From DATJUC01 sp035502675 (lineage in GTDB: Bacteria; Vulcanimicrobiota; Vulcanimicrobiia; Vulcanimicrobiales; Vulcanimicrobiaceae), in NCBI GenBank assembly GCA_035502675.1, contig DATJUC010000058.1, positions 1-8,156 of the forward strand: DNA of 8,156 bases. The letters run 5' to 3'. Of the stretch, positions 1-6,541 are shown piece after piece; position 1 is the stretch's first letter; each line of letters begins with the position of its first letter. The notes beneath the pieces were generated by a model. That model saw only the letters and a program-made list of their open reading frames with translations. It was not told the DNA's origin and searched no databases. Made by a program: the position numbers and the translations under genes.

Positions 1-193
1 GCACGAGGACCACCGGAGCCATGGCCGGAGCCTTTCCTTCGATAGTTATCGCCTCCGAGCCGACCGCCGGTCCGACCGTCATTGTCAAGTTTTCGTTGAC
101 CGAGACGGGTACCGGCTGCGCCGCCCGCACGGATGCGGGACAAACGCCGACCCCGGCGGTTCCTAATACCGCCGATGCGACAATCGCCCTCAC
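1..193 (-). CDS. Secreted protein of unknown function, N-terminal part only
   Basis: The reverse strand is open from a GTG at 193-191 to the window edge, giving 64 residues. The start reads MRAIVASAVLGTAG, a short basic n-region and a hydrophobic core, followed by a VRA/AQP signal-peptidase I site after about residue 24. The mature part alternates hydrophobic and polar residues (VPVSVNENLTMTVG, AITIEGKAPAMAPVVL), which suggests a beta-sandwich or Ig-like domain exported to the periplasm or surface. A perfect TATAAT lies upstream on the same strand at 267-262. No clear Shine-Dalgarno precedes the GTG. In-frame TTG (217-215) and GTG (232-230) codons are alternatives but would add a tail that is not signal-like. 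The gene diverges from the pilus operon and could be part of the same surface programme, but that is inference. A plus-strand frame, ATG 21 to TAG 200, covers the same DNA and lacks export features, so I prefer the minus strand. Confidence 0.55.
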   Translation of the reverse strand, partial: MRAIVASAVLGTAGVGVCPASVRAAQPVPVSVNENLTMTVGPAVGSEAITIEGKAPAMAPVVLV

Positions 194-381
194 GGTATAG
201 CCGTGAAAGCGCGGCAAAATTCCACAAAGCACCTGTGGCCGAAAATACACGCTCTGCCGAGATTATACAAGAGGGTCGTTTGTAAAATCGGTCACGTTAA
301 CGCAAAACAAACGTCCCGTCGATTTCGTAAACGGGTAATTGGGGAGGATTCGACCTCAAACCGAGGAAGGCGCCGCATCAC
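194..381. promoter_or_regulatory. Divergent intergenic promoter region
   Basis: This AT-richer gap separates the minus-strand secreted-protein gene from the plus-strand pilus operon, so it should carry promoters for both. For the plus strand a TAAAAT at 283-288 is a possible -10, but no matching -35 is visible. The 8-bp palindrome CGTTAACG lies at 295-302 and could be an operator. A purine-rich GAGGAAGG at 363-370 is the likely Shine-Dalgarno of the secretin gene, with 11 bases to its ATG, which is slightly long. A second purine run, GGGGAGGA, lies at 341-348. Confidence 0.45.
262..267 (-). promoter_or_regulatory. Candidate -10 element of the divergent secreted-protein gene
   Basis: The reverse strand reads TATAAT, a perfect sigma-70 -10 hexamer, about 70 bases before the GTG start at 193. 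No good -35 hexamer sits 16-18 bases further upstream; the nearest candidates, TTTACA and GTGACC, are spaced 13 and 22 bases away. The surrounding 200-340 stretch is clearly more AT-rich than the coding DNA. This is a motif match only. Confidence 0.35.
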
Positions 382-1803
382 ATGACGGGTCGTTCGGTGC
401 GGTTTATCGCACCGCTGTTATTTCTCGTTGGATTCTGCACGTGTTTCCCCATTATGGCGGTTGCAGACTCCGATACGATCGTGCTCGAATCGGGCGCCTC
501 GACGATCGTCGAAGCACCCGGCTTGACCCGCGTTGCCACGGGCGACTCCGGGATAGCGGGCGTCGTCCCGATCGGCACGCAGGAAGTCATCATCAACGCC
601 AAGGGGCCGGGGCGTACCACCGTTTACGTATGGTCGCAAGACGGCAACGTCACGCGCTACGAGGTGTACGTCTCCGGACAGTTGCCCAACGATCTGGCGC
701 AAATGGTCAAAGCCGCGATCGGGATCCCGGACGTTCAAGTCGTGAGCATCCGCAACGCGGTGATCGTGCGCGGCGTCGCCAAGGACCTCGGCGAAGCGCA
801 ATACATCGACAGCGTGATCGCGCGCTTCAGCGAGTTTGCCAAACAGGAACATCAGTCGATCATCGATACGGTCTTCGTTCCGCATCCGCTGGGCGAGCTC
901 GACGACGAGCTGCAGCGCATGCCCGGCGCTTCCGGCATCCGAATGGATTACGATCCCAAAGGAACGGGCGACATCATCGTGAGCGGACGCGTGCACGACC
1001 GCCAAGAGGCCGAAGAGGTGTTGGCCAAGGCGCGCGGGCTGGCGGGGCCGTTTCTGGCCAGCGACGCCAAGGTGATCGATCGCCTCGCCGTCGACGTCAC
1101 CAGTCAGATCGACGTCAAGGTCTACGTGCTCGAAGTCGACAAGACCGGCATGTCGGACATCGGCGTCGAGTTCAACGGCTACAACCCGGTGACGCAAGAG
1201 CTCGTCAACCCGTCGTTTCCGGTCGTCGAGGACCAGCAGGCCGGCAGTCCGGGCAAAGCCTTCAACATCGGCGCCTTCTTCCGAACCATCTTCTTGGCGC
1301 CGACCATCAATTTATTGTTACAAACGGGCCACGGACGCATTCTAAGCAGCCCCGATCTGGTTACACTACCGGGGTCGGAGGCAAAGTTCTTGGTCGGCGG
1401 TCAGATTCCGTATACGTACTCCTCGGGGCTCGGAACGGTGAGCATTCAGTTCCAGCAGTACGGCGTGCAGCTCGACGTAACTCCGACGATTCTGGGCAAC
1501 GGCAAGATCGAGTGCAAGATCGCGCCGACGATCTCGGACTTGGACTACACCAACGAGGTCATGCTCAACGGAACCGCCGTGCCGGGCTTGACGACCAGCC
1601 AGCTCTCGACCGACGTCATCACCAGCGAAGGCGAAGGCGTGTTGATGGGCGGCCTGCTGCGCCATCTCCAGCAGAAGGTCATCACCAAGATTCCGGGGCT
1701 GAGCGCCATTCCGATCCTCGGCCAGCTCTTCCAGTCGGTCAACTACACGAACAACGAATCGGACGTCGTTTTCGTCGTTACTCCGGTGGTGATCAATCAA
1801 TGA
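382..1803 (+). CDS. cpaC: Tad/Flp pilus outer-membrane secretin (CpaC/RcpA family)
   Basis: This protein (473 aa) should assemble into the outer-membrane channel through which a type IVb Flp pilus leaves the cell. Residues 1-28 are a signal peptide ending AVA/DSD; the FCTC inside it is not a lipobox because of the Phe at -1. Residues about 31-98 match the pilus-assembly N-terminal domain typical of CpaC (GASTIVEAPG, ATGDSGIAGV, GRTTVYVW). Residues about 118-222 hold two BON/N1-like segments (NAVIVRGVAKD, DIIVSGRVHDRQEAEEVL). Residues about 240-473 are the secretin domain: ILSSPDLVTLPGSEAKFLVGG at 320-340, GVQLDVTPTI at 361, TDVITSEGEGVLMGGLL around 410-426, KIPGLSAIPILGQLF at 436-450, and a closing DVVFVVTPVV. 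The length is normal for the family. The ATG at 382 follows GAGGAAGG and directly precedes the signal peptide. It is first of five overlapping genes; its TGA overlaps the pilin ATG. No pilotin-type lipoprotein is seen nearby. Confidence 0.93.
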   Translation: MTGRSVRFIAPLLFLVGFCTCFPIMAVADSDTIVLESGASTIVEAPGLTRVATGDSGIAGVVPIGTQEVIINAKGPGRTTVYVWSQDGNVTRYEVYVSGQLPNDLAQMVKAAIGIPDVQVVSIRNAVIVRGVAKDLGEAQYIDSVIARFSEFAKQEHQSIIDTVFVPHPLGELDDELQRMPGASGIRMDYDPKGTGDIIVSGRVHDRQEAEEVLAKARGLAGPFLASDAKVIDRLAVDVTSQIDVKVYVLEVDKTGMSDIGVEFNGYNPVTQELVNPSFPVVEDQQAGSPGKAFNIGAFFRTIFLAPTINLLLQTGHGRILSSPDLVTLPGSEAKFLVGGQIPYTYSSGLGTVSIQFQQYGVQLDVTPTILGNGKIECKIAPTISDLDYTNEVMLNGTAVPGLTTSQLSTDVITSEGEGVLMGGLLRHLQQKVITKIPGLSAIPILGQLFQSVNYTNNESDVVFVVTPVVINQ

Positions 1804-2003
1804 CCTTTATCGGCGCGATGCTGCGCGACGAACGCGGCGGCACGATCGTGGAGTACGCGCTGGTCTTTGCGTTTCTCGCGCTGGTGTGCGCGTTCGGATT
1901 CATCACGGTGGCCAACAGCACCGGGCAGCGGTACGCCACCAGCACCAATCAAATGAGCGCCGTTCAAGAAAGTCCGCTGCCGACGATATCGCCGGGGACG
2001 TGA
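1800..2003 (+). CDS. flp: Flp-type class IVb pilin, major-subunit candidate
   Basis: This 67-residue protein has the layout of Flp prepilins: a short charged leader (MTFIGAMLRDERG), a prepilin-peptidase site, then one hydrophobic helix. Cleavage is predicted between Gly13 and Gly14, giving a mature start GTIVEY with Glu at +5 and Tyr at +6, the Flp hallmark. The helix LVFAFLALVCAFGFITVA follows, then a Ser/Thr/Gln-rich tail ending PTISPGT. There is no lysine. The ATG shares bases with the secretin stop (ATGA at 1800-1803), so translation is probably coupled. In known Tad systems the pilin is polymerised by the TadA/CpaF ATPase with the TadB/TadC platform and is cut by a CpaA/TadV peptidase; none of these is in the window. 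It could be a minor Flp-like subunit if another flp gene exists elsewhere. Confidence 0.9.
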   Translation: MTFIGAMLRDERGGTIVEYALVFAFLALVCAFGFITVANSTGQRYATSTNQMSAVQESPLPTISPGT

Positions 2004-3382
2004 GCCGCTGCGAGTCCTGCCGGGGTGCGGCCCTGGCGGAAACGGTCGTCGTCCTGAGCTTCACGCTCATCCTGATGTACGGGATTCTGGAGCTGGCCGC
2101 GATCGGGTTCTTGCAGGTCTCGGGCGATGCGACGACCTTCTTCGCCGCCCACGAGTACGCACTGGGCGTCGCTCAGTCGGCGATAACGTCGGAGCAGGCG
2201 ACGATGGCGCCGCCGTTCATCGCCAACGCCGTTCAGTTTACGCCGGCGCCGCCGCCGACCGTCGACCCAACGCTGTTCGCCAACATCTACGGCACGATGA
2301 ACAATAACAACCGCCACGGCGGTTACACCCTGGTGCGCCCGCAAAACTTTCAAGTCTATCTCAACGATACGCCCGCCAACGGCGCGACCGCGATCTTCAA
2401 CGGCGTCTTCGGGTTTTCGCACTTCACCGCCCCGATCACGTCGGGCGCCGTCGAAGCCTACTATCTGATGACCCAGAACGAGATGGACAACTACGGCGTC
2501 GGTCCCAATACCGACGACACCGGCAACATCGTCAGCTCGCGGTACGCCAGCCCGTTTCTTCCCCAGAGCGACAACATCGTCGCCAACATGAACACGCCGC
2601 CGTATTACGTGCCCAACTCCGTAATCAAGGTGTGCACGACGCCCTGGGCCGGCGCGAGCCAAGCCTTCGGCGAGCAGTGCGGCGGAGGAGCCGACCAGCC
2701 CTATTACCTCGGCTTGGCCGAGTATCTCTCGAACTACAACTACGCGCCGACGTCCCTGGCGATGGGAGTCAACGCCGGCCAGGTCTTCCAAGCGATGGCG
2801 GCGCACGAGCGCGTTTACGCAAACCTCGTCGCGGCCTTTCCCGATCTGTCGGGATTGAGCAACGCCGCCGAGGACACGACGCTCGCGCAGATTCAGTACC
2901 AGTTCCAAAATCACGCCGGGACTTCGCTGACCAACAGCAGCTGCACGCCCTGGACCGGCAGCAGCGCCCTCACGACCAACGTCGACGGCAGCGCCAACGG
3001 TTACTGCGGCGCCTTCTACGAAAACGCCAACTTCAAGAACGGCGGGACGTGCGGCGCCTCGACCGGATACGTGCCGCTGGCCTGGTACGATCCGTTCCTG
3101 TGGTGGGAGCATCAAAGCGGCCGCAGCAGTCCGAGCTGGTCGCCGCGCGCGATGTGGTCGTCCTCGCCGGTTCCTCCGGCGGACCCGGGCGGCTTCAGCG
3201 ACGGCCCCGAGGGCCCCAACTGCGGCAGCAACAGCGGAAACGCCGGCGGCTGGAACGGCGCGTCGTTCGGCCTGGTCTACGCGTGGGATCAGCCCAACTT
3301 TCCTTCGTCGCCGATCGGTCCCGGATACTATCCGACGTATCCGCTGCAGGGCGCGCTCATCTCCGGAGATCCGGCGTACTGA
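2000..3382 (+). CDS. Large TadE-like pseudopilin with long exported domain
   Basis: The chosen GTG at 2000 overlaps the pilin stop (GTGA) and places a prepilin-like start at the N-terminus: RG/AALAET at residues 8-15, with Glu14 at +5, then the helix VVVLSFTLILMYGILELAAIGF (16-37). This is the TadE pattern. The product is 460 aa, far longer than a typical TadE of roughly 150-250 aa. The exported part (about 40-460) is rich in Asn, Gly, Ser, Tyr and Trp, has only two lysines and six cysteines, and contains a repeated C-T-P-W-G motif at residues 212 and 315. A Trp/Ser/Pro/Gly-rich stretch around 370-430 may be flexible. I do not recognise a known domain in this region. It probably acts as a minor or tip pseudopilin or adhesin of the Flp pilus, held in the inner membrane before assembly. 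A longer in-frame version starting near 1886 exists but would merely read through the pilin gene. Confidence 0.82.
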   Translation: MSRCESCRGAALAETVVVLSFTLILMYGILELAAIGFLQVSGDATTFFAAHEYALGVAQSAITSEQATMAPPFIANAVQFTPAPPPTVDPTLFANIYGTMNNNNRHGGYTLVRPQNFQVYLNDTPANGATAIFNGVFGFSHFTAPITSGAVEAYYLMTQNEMDNYGVGPNTDDTGNIVSSRYASPFLPQSDNIVANMNTPPYYVPNSVIKVCTTPWAGASQAFGEQCGGGADQPYYLGLAEYLSNYNYAPTSLAMGVNAGQVFQAMAAHERVYANLVAAFPDLSGLSNAAEDTTLAQIQYQFQNHAGTSLTNSSCTPWTGSSALTTNVDGSANGYCGAFYENANFKNGGTCGASTGYVPLAWYDPFLWWEHQSGRSSPSWSPRAMWSSSPVPPADPGGFSDGPEGPNCGSNSGNAGGWNGASFGLVYAWDQPNFPSSPIGPGYYPTYPLQGALISGDPAY

Positions 3383-4545
3383 TGGACGCCCGCAGCGCGC
3401 ACGCCCAACGCGGTCAGACGATTCCCGTTTGGACCTTCGGCATCATGACGACGCTGATGCTGATGATGGCGATCTTCAACTACGCGAGCTCGCTGCGCTG
3501 GCAGATCCGCGCTCAGAACGCGTCGGACTCCGTCGCCCAAGCCATCCTGAGCGTCCAGACGCAGCATTACAACGAAATTCTCGCCGACTTGCACGGCGCG
3601 GCGATCGAGGAGTACCGCATCCGGCGCACGATGGCGGGACTGCTCTACCTGCTGCACGGGGACGGCGGCTGCTGGGCGACCGGTGCGGGCACCGGAAGCT
3701 ACCCCGCGTCGAGCCCGGGCGGATGGATCGACTGCGCCTCCGCCTACAACAGCCTGCGCAACAACTACGTCGCCGAAGTCAATCGCTACGCGCAGGACGT
3801 CCAAACCATCGCGGCGCTTTCGCAATACACGCAGGCGCAGCAGATCGCCGACATGGAGACGATCGCGAGCACCTTCCAGAACAACTGTGCGAGCGACGGA
3901 CCGACGGGGTCGGACTGCGTCTTCACCTACACGATCGCGACGCCGACGGCGCGGGCCGAGCTCTCCGGCGCCGAGTCGGATTCGGGCGGCGAGAACAACG
4001 GTGCGGGCGAAGCGCTGCCCAACGGCGGAAACATCGCGACGGATCTCAACCCGCTGCAGCTCGAGGTCGTAGCGTGCGCGCAGATCCTGCAGCCGTTCAG
4101 TTCGTTTTTCCATCTGAACGCGATCCCGTTCTACGCAATCGGCCGCACGGCGGCGACCAGCACGATGGTGACGCAGGAATGGTTCGCTCCGGGCGTTCTG
4201 ACCAATCCCAACAGTCCGACCGACGCCTACTTCCAGCCGCCCGAGTTCACCGAAAGCGCGAGTAACTCGCAGCCGTCGATCTACAGCGCGGCAAACTTCT
4301 GCAACAGCTCCAACACCGCGTACGACTGGTACGCCGTGCACTGGTGCTCGAATGCGTACAAGAGCCTGTACACGACGCCGGCGCCCGGCGTCACTCCCGG
4401 CTACGGCGGTTACTCGACCTACGTCAACACCGACGAATACTCGACGTGGAGCGGATGGTGGGCCGCCGTGCCGATTCCGCCCTACAACGGCACGTGGACG
4501 CCCACCGGCGCAAACTGCGCGCAGAACGTGCGGTGGACGTCGTGA
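3382..4545 (+). CDS. TadG-like pilus-associated protein
   Basis: This 387-residue protein begins MDARSAHAQRGQTIPVW and has one membrane segment, TFGIMTTLMLMMAIFNY (about 18-34), right after an RGQ motif. That matches the TadE/TadG-like N-terminal helix. Position +5 after Gly11 is Val rather than Glu, as often in TadG-type proteins, so prepilin cleavage is doubtful. Residues about 40-85 (RWQIRAQNASDSVAQAIL, HYNEILADLHGAAIEEYRI) look helical and possibly coiled coil. A second helical stretch runs about 125-165 (VAEVNRYAQDVQTIAALSQ). The remainder is Asn/Ser/Thr/Tyr/Trp-rich with a single lysine and eight cysteines in the exported part. The ATG overlaps the preceding stop (TGATG at 3380-3384). 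TadG proteins are envelope-anchored factors of Tad pilus assembly; assignment here rests on the N-terminus and operon position, since the C-terminal domain is unfamiliar and no VWA MIDAS motif was found. Confidence 0.78.
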   Translation: MDARSAHAQRGQTIPVWTFGIMTTLMLMMAIFNYASSLRWQIRAQNASDSVAQAILSVQTQHYNEILADLHGAAIEEYRIRRTMAGLLYLLHGDGGCWATGAGTGSYPASSPGGWIDCASAYNSLRNNYVAEVNRYAQDVQTIAALSQYTQAQQIADMETIASTFQNNCASDGPTGSDCVFTYTIATPTARAELSGAESDSGGENNGAGEALPNGGNIATDLNPLQLEVVACAQILQPFSSFFHLNAIPFYAIGRTAATSTMVTQEWFAPGVLTNPNSPTDAYFQPPEFTESASNSQPSIYSAANFCNSSNTAYDWYAVHWCSNAYKSLYTTPAPGVTPGYGGYSTYVNTDEYSTWSGWWAAVPIPPYNGTWTPTGANCAQNVRWTS

Positions 4546-5243
4546 CGCGCGCGGTCGCGCGCGGCCAGGCGATCGTCGAAACGGCCGTGTTTCTGCCGCT
4601 CGCGCTGCTGGTACTCTTCGCGGTGATCTGGGCCGCCCAATACGGCGTGCTCAGCGAGCGCGTCGAGTCGGCGGTTCGTTACAGCGGACTGATCTCCAAT
4701 CAGATCAATCCGTTCGTCGAATACAGCTATTACGTGCTCTACAACAGCCTCGGATCGAGCAGCCCCAACTCGCCGGTGCCGTCGCAGACGTGCAACGCGC
4801 CGACGACCGACGCGCTCACCAACAGCAACACCTATCCGGGCCCTTCGATGGGACCGTTCTGGACGGCCACGGCCGCTCCGCCGGTGACGCAGTGCGTCTA
4901 CACGAACTCGCAGTCGGTCGTCTTCTCGACCGGGATGAATCAAAACGCGATCGCCTTGAGTAACAGCACCACGGTTCAAGCGCAGCTTACCGTACCCGCG
5001 TACTTGTCGAGCGCGCTCGGCTTCTCGAGCTCGATCATCGGCCCCGGCGCGCTGCCGATCGCCCGTACTGCAAACTTCATGAAGCCGGCCGATTTGAAAA
5101 CGATCCTCTCCTGTCACAACACGCTGCAAGCGGCGCTCGCCGGGTCGCTCGCACCGACGCCGCTCACCAGCGCGCCGCCGACCACCACCACGCCGATGCC
5201 GGAGCCGTTACCGACGCAGTCCTCGGTTCCGTATACCTGTTAG
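4542..5243 (+). CDS. TadE-like pseudopilin with Pro/Thr tail
   Basis: The 233-residue product starts MTRAVARGQAIVETAVFLPL. RG/QAIVET gives a prepilin-like site after Gly8 with Glu13 at +5, followed by the helix AVFLPLALLVLFAVIWAA (15-32) and ERVESAVRYSG, a classic TadE opening. The exported part is Ser/Asn/Thr-rich with two lysines and four cysteines. It ends in a Pro/Thr/Ser-rich tail (from about residue 205) whose last residue is Cys. The GTG at 4542 overlaps the previous stop (GTGA); another in-frame GTG at 4533 is possible. Neither has a strong Shine-Dalgarno, so translational coupling is likely. It is the last gene of the pilus operon. Its TAG (5241-5243) overlaps the TAA of the convergent Ig-like gene. 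Likely role: minor pseudopilin of the Flp pilus, in the inner membrane or filament. Confidence 0.83.
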   Translation: MTRAVARGQAIVETAVFLPLALLVLFAVIWAAQYGVLSERVESAVRYSGLISNQINPFVEYSYYVLYNSLGSSSPNSPVPSQTCNAPTTDALTNSNTYPGPSMGPFWTATAAPPVTQCVYTNSQSVVFSTGMNQNAIALSNSTTVQAQLTVPAYLSSALGFSSSIIGPGALPIARTANFMKPADLKTILSCHNTLQAALAGSLAPTPLTSAPPTTTTPMPEPLPTQSSVPYTC

Positions 5244-6541
5244 GGCGGCGTCACTGATAAGCGCCGGACCACCGATTCCTCGACCGAACCGACGTCGTAG
5301 CTGACCACTAGGACGACGTCGCCGCCGGCGTCGCGAGGGACGGGAATGCCGGCGCGCGTGCTGCCGTCGGGAACCTCGACGCTGGCGAGCGCGGTTCCGT
5401 CCGGACGTTCCAGCGCCAACCGGACGTGCCGCGTTCCGGGCGCGATGTCCGCAAACACGGTCGCGCCCGCGACCACGTTTTGAGCTTCGACGCGGACCGG
5501 CGTGCCGGCCATCGACGCGGGCATCGCGGGCGCGGAAGGCGAGGGCTTGGGTACGGCCACCGTGACGCCGACGGTGGAGGTCGCTCGTTCGTTACCGCGC
5601 GCAGCTTCCAGGGTGACGCGCAGATCGCGGTTTCCCGAAAATTCCGGGACGCGCAGTTGCGCGGTGCCCGCACGAGCCAGCGGAGCTTGCGCCCAAACGG
5701 TGTTCTGCGCGTCGCGAAGCACCACGCGGCCGTGCGTCGCTCCGGTACGGTAGCGCACCGCAATCGACCCGCCGGGCGCGACCTGCGAACGATCGACCGA
5801 CAACGATTCGATCAACGGCCGCGGCATCGGCGTCGCCGCCGGAAGCGCGATCAGCGGCTCGGCCCGCTCGGCGACGCCGAGCTTCCCGGCGCGCCGTACT
5901 TGCAGCGTGTACGAGCGCGTGCGGTACGCGGGCGGCAACGTCAGGGCGAGCGTTCCCGCGGCGTCGCGCAAATCGCCCGACGCGACCGTTCGTCCGCGGT
6001 CGTCCCGCAGCGCGTAGCCGGTGGTTCCGAACCCGCCGGTGCGATAGGCGACCTGCAGCGGCGCGCCGGCGACGCCGACCGGCGGAACGGCCAACACGTC
6101 GACGCGCGGCTGCGCCAAGCCGACGCCCAGCGCGGCGACGCCGGCGACGAACGCACCGGCCGCGACGCCGAAAAGCAGCGTCGGACCGGGAAGCGGCGCA
6201 ACCAGCTCGCGCTGCATCCGCCCGTTGACGAGCCGCACGACCAGCGCGCCGCCGCACAGCGCCTCGAACGGCGACACTGCGAACGAGAAATCGGCGGTCG
6301 AGACCGGATCGACCCAAACTTCGGCCGGTGCGATCGGACGTTCTCCGCCGCCGCGCCGAACGCGAAACGAAACCAGCAAATAGAGCGGGGTCTCGTTCGA
6401 GATTTGCAGCGCGTAGCGCGGCCGCGCGCCGGGCAGACGGCGAAGATCGCTCTGCAGCCGGTTGCCGCCGACGTCGACGAGCAGGCTCGAGGCCGGGGTC
6501 TCGGCGAGGCTCGCCGACCGGCGAGCTAGTGGACCGTTCAA
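5240..6541 (-). CDS. Single-pass membrane protein with three Ig-like repeats
   Basis: From a TTG at 6541 the frame encodes 433 residues. Residues about 20-117 form a beta-rich N-terminal domain (YALQISNETPLYLLVSFRV, AEVWVDPVSTADFSFAV). One membrane helix follows at 121-143 (TLLFGVAAGAFVAGVAALGVG). Beyond it lie three tandem beta-sandwich-like units at about 147-235, 241-330 and 348-433. They share a pattern of V-x-G-x-hydrophobic followed by LRDDRGRTVASG, LRDAQNTVWAQA and LERPDGTALASV. A Pro/Ser/Ala linker (331-347) separates units two and three. The likely topology is N-terminus inside, repeats in the periplasm. I do not recognise the family; a structural or protein-binding envelope role is a guess. 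The TTG overlaps the glutaredoxin stop (TTGA), and no ATG or GTG start lies near, so coupled translation is inferred. The frame stays open up to 7024, but that upstream part is the Arg-rich shadow of the glutaredoxin gene. Confidence 0.72.
   Translation of the reverse strand: MNGPLARRSASLAETPASSLLVDVGGNRLQSDLRRLPGARPRYALQISNETPLYLLVSFRVRRGGGERPIAPAEVWVDPVSTADFSFAVSPFEALCGGALVVRLVNGRMQRELVAPLPGPTLLFGVAAGAFVAGVAALGVGLAQPRVDVLAVPPVGVAGAPLQVAYRTGGFGTTGYALRDDRGRTVASGDLRDAAGTLALTLPPAYRTRSYTLQVRRAGKLGVAERAEPLIALPAATPMPRPLIESLSVDRSQVAPGGSIAVRYRTGATHGRVVLRDAQNTVWAQAPLARAGTAQLRVPEFSGNRDLRVTLEAARGNERATSTVGVTVAVPKPSPSAPAMPASMAGTPVRVEAQNVVAGATVFADIAPGTRHVRLALERPDGTALASVEVPDGSTRAGIPVPRDAGGDVVLVVSYDVGSVEESVVRRLSVTPP

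Noticed and set aside
21..200. A plus-strand reading frame, ATG 21 to TAG 200
   Set aside because: It lacks recognisable features. The opposite strand gives a textbook signal peptide with a consistent start and an upstream TATAAT.
315..335. A CCCGT/ACGGG hairpin with an 11-base loop in the secretin leader, considered as a c-di-GMP riboswitch or terminator
   Set aside because: Only five base pairs, no U-tract, and none of the conserved GEMM riboswitch sequences around it.
382..465. A lipoprotein signal in the secretin leader (VGFCTC)
   Set aside because: The residue before the first Cys is Phe, which does not fit a lipobox. An AVA/DSD signal-peptidase I site follows instead.
339..2003. A 554-residue plus-strand protein from 339 to 2003
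   Set aside because: It is an out-of-frame, Arg-rich reading of the secretin gene. Only its last 67 codons, from 1800, are the real Flp pilin.
1964..3115. A 383-residue minus-strand reading frame opposite the large TadE-like gene
   Set aside because: Low-complexity Val/Gly/Arg composition typical of antisense frames in GC-rich DNA. The plus strand has a prepilin motif, a membrane helix and an overlapping start.
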